From Streptomyces sp. NBC_00659 (GTDB taxonomy: Bacteria > Actinomycetota > Actinomycetes > Streptomycetales > Streptomycetaceae), in the NCBI RefSeq assembly GCF_036226925.1, contig NZ_CP109031.1, positions 1,798,001 through 1,862,000 of the forward strand: a stretch of 64,000 nt of DNA. Direction: 5' to 3'. The position numbers were made by a program, and so were the translations under genes. Every line of letters starts with the position of its first letter. The stretch's first letter is position 1. Positions 9,398-17,486 of this stretch are shown piece by piece. Below the pieces are notes generated by a model that was not told the DNA's origin, ran no database searches, and saw only the letters and a program-made list of their open reading frames with translations.

Positions 9398-9459
9398 CCC
9401 GGTCCACCAGGGCCGGGGCGTTCCCATCGACTCACACTGCCGCCCGGTCCACCAGGGCC
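9398..9459 (+). repeat. 17-bp direct repeat after the ABC permease
   Basis: CCCGGTCCACCAGGGCC occurs at 9398-9414 and again at 9443-9459. It lies in the short gap between the permease and the LLM oxidoreductase, upstream of a strong hairpin. The function is unknown. Confidence 0.75.
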
Positions 9460-9474
9460 CGGGACCTGCCATCG

Positions 9475-9503
9475 CTTGCCCCGGCCCGCCCGGCCGGGGC
9501 AAG
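9475..9503 (+). terminator. 12-bp perfect hairpin, likely terminator
   Basis: CTTGCCCCGGCC (9475-9486) pairs perfectly with GGCCGGGGCAAG (9492-9503) across a five-base loop. It would end the ABC exporter transcript. It lies only eight bases before the ribosome binding site of the LLM gene (9511-9520), so an attenuator role is possible. Confidence 0.75.
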
Positions 9504-9526
9504 TCCCCCCGAGGAAGGGATGGTTC

Positions 9527-10444
9527 ATGTCACGCCCGTTCCGTTTCGGTGTCAGCCTCATCGCCCCGGCGACCGCCGGCGAGTGGGCCGCCAAGTGCCG
9601 CCGCGCCGAGGAACTCGGCTATGACGTGATCACCGTGGCGGACCATCTGGGCATGCCCGCCCCCTTCCCCTCGCTGGTCGCCGCCGCGGCAGCGACCCAA
9701 CGGCCGCGGCTCGGCACGTTCGTGCTCAACGCGGCCTTCTGGAACCCCGCGTTGCTGGCGCGTGAGGTGGCCACCACGGACGCGCTGACGGACGGCCGTC
9801 TCGAACTCGGCCTCGGCACCGGATACGTACCGGCCGAACACGAGACGGCGGGTCTGCCCTTCGGCACCCCGCGCGAGCGGGTCGACCATCTCCTGCGCAC
9901 GGTCGAGGAGTTGGAGCGCCTGCTCGGCCCGGACGGACTCTCCTCCGGCACGCCGTGGCCGGGCGGGAAGGCGCCTGAGCGGCCGAGCGGCGTGCCGCCG
10001 CGGGTACCCCTGCTGATCGGGGCCAACGGCGACCGGATGCTCGGCATCGCCGCGGAACACGCGGACATCGCGTCGTTCACGGGAGCGCGCACCCGGGAGA
10101 ACGGCACGCTGGAACCGCTCACGCCCACCGAGCTCGACCAGCGTGTCGCGCTCTACCGGAAGGCGTCCGCCGCCCGCGAGGAACCCGCCGAGCTCAATCT
10201 GCTGATCCAGATCGTCACCGTCACCGACGACCGCGACGCCGCTGTCCGGCCGTGGCTGCCCCGGCTCCCGCAGCTGACCGAGCGGGAGGTGCTGGAGCTG
10301 CCCATCGTCCTGATCGGCACTGTGGAACAGCTCGTAGGCCAGGTCCGGGACCTGCGGGAGTGCTACGGATTCTCGTATCTGACGGTGCTGGAGCCGAACC
10401 TGGAGGCCTTCGCTCCCGTGGTCCGCGAACTGAGCGGCCGGTGA
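9527..10444 (+). CDS. LLM-class (F420-dependent type) oxidoreductase
   Basis: A 305-residue TIM-barrel protein of the luciferase-like monooxygenase superfamily, closest by memory to a mycobacterial/Streptomyces F420-dependent subfamily. The ATG at 9527 has GAGGAAGGGA at 9511-9520, so the longer reading from 9476 is rejected. FRFGVSLIAPATAGEWAAK is the first strand and helix; AEELGYDVITVADH and LGTFVLNAAFWNPALLAREV contribute to the cofactor site; DGRLELGLGTGYVPAEH is the typical phosphate-binding region. The substrate is unknown. It is probably monocistronic, with a hairpin just upstream. Confidence 0.85.
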   Translation: MSRPFRFGVSLIAPATAGEWAAKCRRAEELGYDVITVADHLGMPAPFPSLVAAAAATQRPRLGTFVLNAAFWNPALLAREVATTDALTDGRLELGLGTGYVPAEHETAGLPFGTPRERVDHLLRTVEELERLLGPDGLSSGTPWPGGKAPERPSGVPPRVPLLIGANGDRMLGIAAEHADIASFTGARTRENGTLEPLTPTELDQRVALYRKASAAREEPAELNLLIQIVTVTDDRDAAVRPWLPRLPQLTEREVLELPIVLIGTVEQLVGQVRDLRECYGFSYLTVLEPNLEAFAPVVRELSGR

Positions 10445-10501
10445 TCGTCCGCATGGCGGAAATGCCGTTCCGGCGCCCGGCGGGCGTGATGGGATCGGAT
10501 C

Positions 10502-10927
10502 ATGACCGACTTGCGGATACGGGCCGCTCGGCCCGAGGACCTCGACGCCGTGCTCGCCTTCTGGAAGGCGGCCGCCGAGGGCACCAGCATCAGTGACGAC
10601 CTCAGCGGCACGGAACGGCTCGTCACCCGGGACCCCGGGGCACTCCTGCTCGCGGAGCGCGCCGGGGAGCTCGTGGGCACGGTGATCGCCGGCTTCGACG
10701 GCTGGCGCTGCCATCTGTACCGGCTGGCGGTCCATCCCGACCGGCGGCGCCTCGGCATCGGCTCCGCGCTGCTCGCCGCGGCGGAGGAGCGCTTCGTACG
10801 GCTCGGGGGGCGGCGCGGGGACGCCATGGTCCTGGAACGGAACGAGACCGCCCACCATGCCTGGCGGGCCGCCGGGTATACGCCGGAGGAACAGTGGCGG
10901 CGCTGGGTGAAGCCGCTCACCGACTAG
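10502..10927 (+). CDS. GNAT family N-acetyltransferase
   Basis: A 141-residue single-domain acetyltransferase. IRAARPEDLDAVLAFW is the usual GNAT start. LYRLAVHPDRRRLGIGSALL carries the acetyl-CoA pyrophosphate-binding motif A (R/Q-x-x-G-x-G/A), here RRRLGIGSA. MVLERNETAHHAWRAAGYTP is the beta-5/alpha-4 segment common to small-molecule acetyltransferases. The ATG at 10502 begins 57 bases after the LLM stop and no good ribosome binding site is seen. The acceptor is not predictable. Confidence 0.85.
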   Translation: MTDLRIRAARPEDLDAVLAFWKAAAEGTSISDDLSGTERLVTRDPGALLLAERAGELVGTVIAGFDGWRCHLYRLAVHPDRRRLGIGSALLAAAEERFVRLGGRRGDAMVLERNETAHHAWRAAGYTPEEQWRRWVKPLTD

Positions 10928-11033
10928 CCACGACCGCCGGCCGCCGACCGGTGGGCGGTTGTCCGCAGGGGCGGTGGTCTCTCCCCCGGGCCCGGCGGGG
11001 GCGGCCGGCACCGGCCGCGGCACCATCACCCGG

Positions 11034-11206
11034 AAAGGTCACTTTGCCGATCCTTTACCCTTGTTGGACCATCGCTCCTCCGACGAAAGGCGTGAGCGTC
11101 CATCCATGGGCGAGCCTCCCAGTACCCGCGGCCGTGATACGCACGGCGGCCCGGGACATCGCGCGATCCCCCAGTCCCTGGCCGATCATGGGACGGAGGT
11201 GACCCG
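11034..11206 (+). promoter_or_regulatory. long structured leader before the CNNM/CorC pair
   Basis: About 170 bases rich in short stems precede the first CNNM gene. CGCTC (11073-11077) can pair with GAGCG (11094-11098), and GCCGTG (11131-11136) with CACGGC (11142-11147) around ATACG. The GGAGGTG ribosome binding site is at the end. Because CNNM proteins are tied to Mg2+ and Co2+ handling, a metal-sensing leader is possible, but no named riboswitch was recognised. Confidence 0.4.
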
Positions 11207-12532
11207 ATGACCGAAGTGTTCCTCCTGCTGGTCGCAGTTCTGCTGTCGCTGGCCTGCGGCGGCTTCGTGGCGGCCGAGTTCTCCCTCACCACCGTCGAGC
11301 GCAGCGAGCTGGAACGTGCCGCGGAGCGCGGCGAGCGGGGCGCCTCCGGGGCCCTCAAGGCCGTACGGAACCTCACCTTCCAGCTCTCCGGCGCCCAGCT
11401 CGGCATCACCGTGACGAACCTGGTCGTCGGCATGCTCTCCGAGGCGTCGATCGCCAAACTCATCGCGGGCCCCCTGGAATCACTGGGCGTCCCGCCCTCC
11501 GCGTCGAACTCGGTGGCACTGGTCATCGGTACGGCGCTCTCGACCCTCTTCCTGATGGTCGTCGGCGAGCTGGTGCCCAAGAACTGGGCGATCTCCTCAC
11601 CGCTGGCCGTGGCCAAGCGGGTGGCGACGCCGCAGCGCTGGTTCAGCGCGGCGTTCCGCCCGTTCATCGCCCATCTCAACAACACCGCGAACCACGTCGT
11701 ACGCCGCTTCGGCCTCGAACCCGCCGAGGAGCTGGCCTCCGCCCGCGGGCCCCAGGAGCTGGCGGCGCTCGCCCGGCACTCCGCCAAGGAGGGCGCCCTG
11801 GAGGCGGACACCGCCGAGCTGTTCGTGCGCACCCTGAACCTCGCCGACCTGACCGCGGAGAACGTGATGACACCGCGCGTCCAGGTCATCGCGCTGGACG
11901 TCCAGGCGACCTGCGAGGACGTGGCGAACGCGACCCGGGCGACCGGCCTGTCCCGGTTCCCGGTCTACCACGGGAGCCTCGACGAGGTCGTCGGCGTCGC
12001 ACACATCAGGGACGTGCTGACCGTGCACGCCTCCAGCCGGACCCAGACGCCGGTCTCGCAGATCATGCGCGAGCCGCTGCTCGTACCGGAGTCGCTGACC
12101 GTCGACAGGCTCCTGGACCGGCTGGCCGGCAAGCGCACGATGGCCGTGGTCATCGATGAATACGGCGGTACGGCCGGCGTCGCCACCCTGGAGGACATCG
12201 TGGAGGAGGTCGTCGGCGAGGTACGCGACGAGCACGACCCGCACGAGACGCCCGACCTCGCCCCGGTCGGCACGGACGCCGAGGGCCGGGCACTGTACTC
12301 GGCCGACGGATTCGCCCGTACCGACCAGCTCGCCCGGGTCGGACTGCGGGTGCCCGACGGACCGTACGAGACCCTGGCCGGTTTCATCGCGACCGAGCTC
12401 GGCCGGATCCCCGCCGAGGGGGACAGAGTCGAGGCCGACGACTGGCGGCTCGATGTCGTGGACGCCTCGGGACGGCGGGCCGCACGGGTGCTGCTGCACG
12501 CCCCGCACAACGCCGAGGAGAGCACGCGATGA
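11207..12532 (+). CDS. CNNM/CorC (HlyC-type) membrane protein with CBS pair
   Basis: A 441-residue inner-membrane protein of the family linked to Mg2+/Co2+ efflux. A DUF21/CNNM membrane domain spans about residues 1-190, with hydrophobic segments at 1-25, 60-85, 100-125 and 135-150, and the family motif VVGELVPKNWA. A CBS pair follows (about 215-335): ENVMTPRVQVIALD, SRFPVYHGSLDEVVG and VVIDEYGGTAGVATLED. A CorC_HlyC domain closes the protein (about 350-430). The start has the strong site GGAGGTG. The stop overlaps the start of a second family member. Confidence 0.92.
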   Translation: MTEVFLLLVAVLLSLACGGFVAAEFSLTTVERSELERAAERGERGASGALKAVRNLTFQLSGAQLGITVTNLVVGMLSEASIAKLIAGPLESLGVPPSASNSVALVIGTALSTLFLMVVGELVPKNWAISSPLAVAKRVATPQRWFSAAFRPFIAHLNNTANHVVRRFGLEPAEELASARGPQELAALARHSAKEGALEADTAELFVRTLNLADLTAENVMTPRVQVIALDVQATCEDVANATRATGLSRFPVYHGSLDEVVGVAHIRDVLTVHASSRTQTPVSQIMREPLLVPESLTVDRLLDRLAGKRTMAVVIDEYGGTAGVATLEDIVEEVVGEVRDEHDPHETPDLAPVGTDAEGRALYSADGFARTDQLARVGLRVPDGPYETLAGFIATELGRIPAEGDRVEADDWRLDVVDASGRRAARVLLHAPHNAEESTR

Positions 12533-13542
12533 CCGCCGTACAACTGCTGGTCGGACTCGCGACCCTCGTCGTGAACGCCTTCTTCGTCGGCGCCGAGTTC
12601 GGCCTGATCTCTGTACGCCGCAGCCAGATCGAACCGCACGCCGAACGGGGCGACCGGCGGGCACGGAGCGTTCTCTGGGGCCTCGAACACGTCTCGGCCC
12701 TGCTCGCGACCGCGCAGCTCGGCATCACGCTGTGCACCCTGGTGCTCGGCATCGTGGCCGAGCCCGCCATCGCGCACCTGCTGGAGCCGGTGTTCCACGC
12801 GGTGGGCGTCCCCTCCGGCGCGGGCCACGCGGTCTCCTTCGTCATCGCGCTCGCCCTGGCGACGTATCTGCACATGCTGCTCGGCGAGATGGTGCCGAAG
12901 AACGTGGCGCTGGCGGAGCCCGTACGCACGGCGCTGGTGCTCGGACCGCCGCTGGTCACGCTCTCCCGCGCGCTGCGCCCGGTGATCTTCGCGGTCAACG
13001 CCTTCTCCAACGCCCTGCTGAAGCTACTGCGGGTCGAGACGAAGGACGAGGTCGTGGCGACCTTCTCCGACGACGAACTCGCCCGCCTGGTCAAGGACTC
13101 CAGTGCGGCGGGGCTCATCGACCACCGCGCCCAGGAGCGGCTGCGTGACGCCCTGGAACTGGGCCGCCGCCCGGTGCACGACGTCGTGCTCCCGGTGGAA
13201 CGCGTCGTCTACGCACGCGTCGGCGTCACTCCGGAGGAGCTGGAGCGCTTGTCCGCCGAGTCGGGGTTCTCCCGCTTCCCCGTCGTCGACGAGGGGCGCC
13301 GGATCGTCGGTTATCTGCACGTCAAGGACGCGCTGGACGCGGTCCCTCGCGAGGTGCCGTTCCGTGTGGAGGACATGCGGCACATCGCCCGCGTCCGCGA
13401 GAGCACCCCTCTGGACGACGTCCTGACCGCGATGCGCCGCAGTCGTACGCATCTCGCGGCGGTCATGGGCAGCGACGGACGGCTCACGGGACTGGTGACG
13501 ATGGAGGACGTCCTGAGAGAACTGTTCGGACAGCCCGCGTAG
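12529..13542 (+). CDS. CNNM/CorC-type membrane protein, short form without CorC_HlyC domain
   Basis: A 337-residue paralogue of the upstream gene, overlapping it by the four bases ATGA, so the two are translationally coupled and may form a heteromer. The DUF21 domain covers about residues 1-185 with the motif LLGEMVPKNVALA. The CBS pair (about 205-335) ends with THLAAVMGSDGRLTGLVTMEDVLRELFG. Unlike its neighbour it stops directly after the CBS pair and lacks the C-terminal CorC_HlyC domain. This long/short pairing recurs in actinobacteria; the exact ion is unknown. Confidence 0.9.
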   Translation: MTAVQLLVGLATLVVNAFFVGAEFGLISVRRSQIEPHAERGDRRARSVLWGLEHVSALLATAQLGITLCTLVLGIVAEPAIAHLLEPVFHAVGVPSGAGHAVSFVIALALATYLHMLLGEMVPKNVALAEPVRTALVLGPPLVTLSRALRPVIFAVNAFSNALLKLLRVETKDEVVATFSDDELARLVKDSSAAGLIDHRAQERLRDALELGRRPVHDVVLPVERVVYARVGVTPEELERLSAESGFSRFPVVDEGRRIVGYLHVKDALDAVPREVPFRVEDMRHIARVRESTPLDDVLTAMRRSRTHLAAVMGSDGRLTGLVTMEDVLRELFGQPA

Positions 13543-13677
13543 GAGAGACGCTCGGGCTCCGGTGCGGGAGAGCGGCAGGAACCCGGGGCCCGCTCGGCGC
13601 CGGGGTCACCCTCCCCGCTCCGGTGGGACGGTCCGACCGACCGATGGGTATGTGTTCGGGTTACCATCTTTCTCGCC

Positions 13678-14475
13678 ATGCAGATGAATGCCTCATACAC
13701 CAGCCTCGTCGCGGTCGGCGACTCCTTCACCGAGGGCATGTCGGACCGGTTGCCCGACGGTTCGTACCGAGGATGGGCCGACCTCCTCGCGGGCCGGATG
13801 GCGGCCCGGACGCCCGGTTTCCGCTACGCCAACCTCGCGGTGCGCGGCAAGCTGATCGGGCAGATCGTCGACGAGCAGGTGGACGCGGCCGCCGCCATGC
13901 GGCCGGATGTGATCACGCTGGTGGGCGGTCTCAACGACACCCTGCGGCCCAAGGTCGACATGGGACGCGTCCGGGGTCTCCTGGAGGAGGCCGTGGAGCG
14001 CCTGGCCCCGGCCTGCGAGCAGCTCGTCCTGATGCGCAGCCCCGGCCGCAACGGTCCGGTCCTCGAACGCTTCCGGCCCCGCATGGAGGAGCTCTTCACC
14101 GTCGTCGACGCCCTCGCCGAGCGGCACGGCGCCCTGGTGGTCGACCTCTACGGGGCACCCTCGCTCGCCGACCCCCGCTCCTGGGACGTCGACCGGCTGC
14201 ACCTGACCGCCGATGGACACCGCCGGGTGGCGGAAGCCGTGTGGCAGACGCTCGGCTACGAAGCCGAGGACCCGGAGTGGCGCGTCCCGTCGGCGCCCAC
14301 CGCGCCTCCCGGCTGGGCCTCCCGCCGCACCGCCGACGCCCGCTTCGCCCGGCAGCATCTGCTGCCGTGGATCGGGCGACGGCTGACGGGGCGCTCGTCC
14401 GGGGACGGACGGCCGGCGAAACGGCCGGAACTGCTGCCCTACGAGGATCACGTCACGGGCGGCCACGGCGGCTGA
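13678..14475 (+). CDS. SGNH/GDSL hydrolase
   Basis: A 265-residue esterase or lipase of the SGNH fold, cytoplasmic by the lack of a signal peptide. Block I is VAVGDSFTEGM with the nucleophile near S16. Block II glycine is in NLAVRGK, block III is VGGLNDT, and block V, DRLHLTADGH, gives the Asp-x-x-His pair. Beyond about residue 205 the tail is basic and Pro-rich, ending without homology that I recognise. The gene is solitary, with a long gene-free segment after it. Confidence 0.9.
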   Translation: MQMNASYTSLVAVGDSFTEGMSDRLPDGSYRGWADLLAGRMAARTPGFRYANLAVRGKLIGQIVDEQVDAAAAMRPDVITLVGGLNDTLRPKVDMGRVRGLLEEAVERLAPACEQLVLMRSPGRNGPVLERFRPRMEELFTVVDALAERHGALVVDLYGAPSLADPRSWDVDRLHLTADGHRRVAEAVWQTLGYEAEDPEWRVPSAPTAPPGWASRRTADARFARQHLLPWIGRRLTGRSSGDGRPAKRPELLPYEDHVTGGHGG

Positions 14476-15235
14476 GTCCGCGATCCACCGAGGTGTCTCC
14501 GGACGCCGCGGACCCTGTTCACGTGCCGACGTTCGTTCCCGAGCACGGTGGCCGCAGAGGCTGGCCTCGGGGGCTGGGCGAAGCGTCAGGCGGGCGGCTT
14601 CCGCCGTGCCGCTCTCTCGAGTGACACGGCGGCCCATGCTCCGCATAGAGGAGGACGCTACCGGTTCACCCCGCGGGCGCCACAGGGCGCACGGGGGGCG
14701 CTCGACAGCGCGGGAGCGCCGTTGGATGCGCCTGGAACTACGGCCGGGCCCGGCGCGTACGCCGGGCCCCGCCGACGGCCCCTCCAGCTTTGCGGAGCAT
14801 GGAGAGGAGCCGTCTCGCCACCCCGGAGAGGATGGCAAGTAACAGGCCAGCGGGGAGTTCCCGCTGGAATCAGCATCCAAGCACTGAAGCGTGGGCCTGA
14901 GAAGTACGCCCCTGAGCACTGCCCGGGGAACTTGCCTGCACCTGTCCATGGGCGTGGCCGGGGCAAAGGCAGGTGCGTACCTTTTGACACCGACACGCCA
15001 CCAGTGGACCGATCAGGGCTGATGTGCCCCATCAGCACCCTTGCGACGGACTGTCGGCAGGGTGGGAAACCAGCCATACCGAGCAACCTCGCCTACAACA
15101 GGCCAAGGTCGCTCTGCGCCAGGTGCAGTACACGGACTGTGAGCATATGTGGACGCGTCGCCCCGGTTCACCTCATGCAGAGGCGCGTGCGTCACGAGTG
15201 AGAAACAGTCAGCCGAAGCGGCGCCCCGGCTGCGA
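14476..15235. other. 760-base gene-free segment with stacked stem-loops
   Basis: No open frame here has Streptomyces-like codon use or recognisable homology. The plus frame at 14548-15201 has mixed third positions and is judged spurious. Structures seen are a 10-bp tetraloop hairpin at 14746-14769, an 8-bp hairpin CCAGCGGG/CCCGCTGG at 14847-14867, and a wider pairing GCACCTG/CAGGTGC at 14938-14976. From about 14870 the composition is less GC-rich than the surroundings. A decayed gene or a non-coding RNA would both fit. Confidence 0.5.
14746..14769 (+). terminator. 10-bp tetraloop hairpin
   Basis: GGGCCCGGCG (14746-14755) pairs perfectly with CGCCGGGCCC (14760-14769) around CGTA. No U-run follows, as is usual in Streptomyces. 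It is 270 bases beyond the SGNH hydrolase stop, so it may end that transcript or belong to an unannotated RNA. Confidence 0.5.
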
Positions 15236-16489
15236 TCAAGCGCTGTCCCCGGCCATTCCGCCGGAGGGCAGGGGGGTCGCCGCCAGCGGGCCGTGCGCCA
15301 TGACGATCGAGGCGAGCGGATAGGGGGGACCGTCCGTGCCGCGCAGGACCAGCAGAGGCATCCCCCGCTCGTCCTGGCGCCGGCCGAGCGACAGCCAGAT
15401 GCGGTCGGCGCGGTCGACCTGCCCCATCCCGAGGTCGTAGATCCGCCCCCAGAGGAAGAAGGGATCGGTGGCCGTGTCGCTCGCCTCCTGGAGGAGTTCG
15501 GGGACACCGTGCGCGGTGAGGTGGACGGCGACGCCGTCGAGGGTTCCCGCGGCCACCTGAGCGTGCCCGGCCGTCCTGGTCCGGACGTTGCGGGGAGCCC
15601 CGATCGCGTCGAGCCAGTACTCCCAGTCGTCCAGACAGGTGGCCTTGATGGCCACCGTCACCCGCTCGCCGTCCGCCTTGATCTGCATGGCTTCCAGGCG
15701 TGCGAGGTGGTCGGACTGAAGGCTCGCGGCGACGGAGACGGCGCGGGCGGAGGCGCTGCCCCATCCGACGGGGCGTGACCGCGCGGCGGCCGGCCTCACC
15801 CGGGGAACCTGCCCGTCCACGCGTTGCGGCACCGGCGCCGCCCCGTGCTCCGCCATGGCCCGTCCGGCACCGCGGTCGGCGAGATGCAGGACGATCGCAC
15901 CCCGCGCGGGCGGCACGAGCGGCAAGGCGATGGAAGCCCGGTCGTGCCGCGGCTCGGGGTCCTCGCCCCCGGGAACCTGCTCCCTGTGGTCCGGAACGGG
16001 CGCGGGAGCGCGATCATGCCGTGGCTCGGAGTCCTCGCCCCCGGGAACCTGCTCCCTGTGGTCCGGGCCGGGCGCGTGGGCATGGTCGTGCCGCGCGTCC
16101 GGCCCGTGCGCGTGATCGTGATCGTGCCGCGCGTCCGGCCCGTGCGCGTGATCGTGATCGTGATCGTGATCGTGATCGTGATCGTGCCGCGGCTCGACGT
16201 CGTCGCCGGGGATCAGTCCCTTGCGGTTCAGCGCGGTGGCGATCCGCATCGCGACCTCGCTCGGGTAACCGCAGTCCTCGACGATCGTGTCGACGGCCGC
16301 GTGATAGGCCTCCGGACAGTTCTGCCCGGCCTCGACCTGTGTCCGCAGCCGTTCGAGAACACCTGCCCCGCCCGCTTCCACCAGACGCCCCTGCGCCTCC
16401 AGGTCGGCGACGAACTCCCGGGCGAACGCGCTGAGTTGCTCGGCGAGATTGGCCTCGACGGCGGAACGGATCTCGGGCACGGTGGTCAT
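15236..16489 (-). CDS. histidine-rich repeat protein coupled to an ECF sigma factor
   Basis: A 417-residue protein I do not recognise as a whole. Residues 1-97 form a helical, Cys-containing N-terminal domain (EAGQNCPEAYHAAVDTIVED, then CGYPSEVAMRIATALNRKG). Residues 98-190 are low-complexity: a run of Asp-His dipeptides, then units around HGPDARHDH, then two 24-residue tandem units containing HREQVPGGED. Residues 250-405 look like a compact domain (KADGERVTVAIKAT, DDWEYWLDAIGAP, DPFFLWGRIYDLGMGQVD), resembling, from memory, unnamed proteins of Streptomyces mobile elements. The ATG overlaps the sigma factor stop by four bases, so the two are coupled. A role in sensing metal or pH, or in controlling the sigma factor, is inference. 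Confidence 0.8.
   Translation of the reverse strand: MTTVPEIRSAVEANLAEQLSAFAREFVADLEAQGRLVEAGGAGVLERLRTQVEAGQNCPEAYHAAVDTIVEDCGYPSEVAMRIATALNRKGLIPGDDVEPRHDHDHDHDHDHDHAHGPDARHDHDHAHGPDARHDHAHAPGPDHREQVPGGEDSEPRHDRAPAPVPDHREQVPGGEDPEPRHDRASIALPLVPPARGAIVLHLADRGAGRAMAEHGAAPVPQRVDGQVPRVRPAAARSRPVGWGSASARAVSVAASLQSDHLARLEAMQIKADGERVTVAIKATCLDDWEYWLDAIGAPRNVRTRTAGHAQVAAGTLDGVAVHLTAHGVPELLQEASDTATDPFFLWGRIYDLGMGQVDRADRIWLSLGRRQDERGMPLLVLRGTDGPPYPLASIVMAHGPLAATPLPSGGMAGDSA
15945..16088 (-). repeat. two 72-bp tandem repeats in the His-rich gene
   Basis: The DNA repeats with a period of 72 bp: units start at 15945 and 16017, and the first bases of a third copy recur at 16089. Each unit encodes 24 residues around HREQVPGGED and EPRHDR. 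The period keeps the reading frame. Confidence 0.85.
16150..16185 (-). repeat. (GATCGT)6 hexanucleotide tract
   Basis: Six exact GATCGT units read on the minus strand as alternating Asp and His codons. Two further copies lie inside a related repeat at about 16110-16127. Gain or loss of a unit keeps the frame and changes the number of histidines. Confidence 0.95.
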
Positions 16490-17067
16490 GCCGCCACCCC
16501 CAGATACTCACTGCGCAGCTTGGCCAGAGCCCGGAACTGCAGGGTCTTCACCGCACCTTCGGACCGTGACATCTGACGCGCCGTCTCCAGCACCGAGAAC
16601 TCCATGAGGAACCGGCGCGTGAGGACCTCGCGTTGCGGCGGCCGCAGTTGCTCCAGGGCCCGGCGCAGCAACTCCTCGTCCAGACTGATCAAAACGGTGT
16701 CCTCGGTGCTGACCGTGAGATCCTCGTCGAAGCCGAGCATGTCCTCGACGACGAACTCACGGCGCTGAGCACTCTTGCAATGGTCGATGACCTTGTTCCG
16801 GGCGATGGTGATCAGCCATCCGACGAAGCCGATGCCGCGGTAGGTGAAAGTCTCGCGTTTCATCCATGCGTTGAGAAAGGTCTCGCCGGTGATGTCCTCG
16901 GCGACCTGCCGATTGCGTACACGGCGCTGTACGTAAGCCAGTACCGCGGGGTGATGCAGAGCGTAGAGCTCCCCGAACGCGTCCCGGTCACCCGCGAGCG
17001 CTCGGGCGATAAGGGCCGGTTCTCTGGTGTCGAACCGCGGTGTGGCGGCGTTAGCCTCGGCGATCAA
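16486..17067 (-). CDS. ECF-type RNA polymerase sigma factor
   Basis: A 193-residue sigma-70 family protein. Region 2 spans about residues 28-95 (DAFGELYALHHPAVLAYVQ, then AEDITGETFLNAW and WLITIARNKVIDH). Region 4 spans about 135-185 (LRPPQREVLTRRFLMEFSV, then EGAVKTLQFRALAKLR), a helix-turn-helix for the -35 element. The TTG start at 17067 is supported by GGAG at 17074-17077, six bases upstream. No membrane anti-sigma gene is adjacent. The overlapping downstream gene encodes a His-rich protein that could be its partner. Confidence 0.9.
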   Translation of the reverse strand: MIAEANAATPRFDTREPALIARALAGDRDAFGELYALHHPAVLAYVQRRVRNRQVAEDITGETFLNAWMKRETFTYRGIGFVGWLITIARNKVIDHCKSAQRREFVVEDMLGFDEDLTVSTEDTVLISLDEELLRRALEQLRPPQREVLTRRFLMEFSVLETARQMSRSEGAVKTLQFRALAKLRSEYLGVAA

Positions 17068-17266
17068 GGCCTACTCCGTTCATGAGTGGATGAACTGGTG
17101 GTGGGCATGTGCTGCGACGGTCCGCTCCGGCCATGGCCGGGCTCGGGCGCCGGATGACCGGGTCGTCGTGTCCGAAGGTTTCGAGGCGTCCCCCGCAGAT
17201 GCCTCGCAGCTCCGGAGCCTGGTCGAGCCGATGCCGAGGCGGTGCAATCAGGGTCCCCTCAAAGGG

Positions 17267-17472
17267 ACTTGCATACGTGCGACTAACTCACAGTCATGCA
17301 ACATATGCAACTTGCGTACACGTGCGCAAGTTGCTTCGCCGGTATCACGGCGAGACTTTTTGGTGGGAACTGGAGTGCGATGCGTCCCCCTTGGCCTGGC
17401 ATGACACATAAACGCCTACTGACCTGCGAAGATGCACGCATGCAAGTCGCGTGCAACTTGCATACACGCGCG
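17267..17472. promoter_or_regulatory. array of three related operator-like sites
   Basis: Three copies of ACTTGC(A/G)TAC(AC)G(T/C)GCG begin at 17267, 17310 and 17456. The middle copy lies in a perfect 10-bp inverted repeat, GCAACTTGCG (17307-17316) and CGCAAGTTGC (17325-17334), with an 8-bp spacer. The third lies in ATGCAAGT (17440-17447) / ACTTGCAT (17456-17463), also with an 8-bp spacer. The array sits between the sigma factor and the regulator gene starting at 17487. The rest of the gap (17068-17266) shows nothing clear. Confidence 0.75.
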
Positions 17473-17486
17473 CTACTCTCCGGAAC

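Noticed and set aside
11034..11206. Assignment of the CNNM leader to the M-box riboswitch
   Set aside because: Only short pieces recall the M-box; the conserved stems and loops could not be aligned, so it is listed as an unnamed leader.
14548..15201. 217-residue plus-strand open frame
   Set aside because: Third positions are not G/C-biased as in the neighbours, there is no ribosome binding site, and no family is recognisable.
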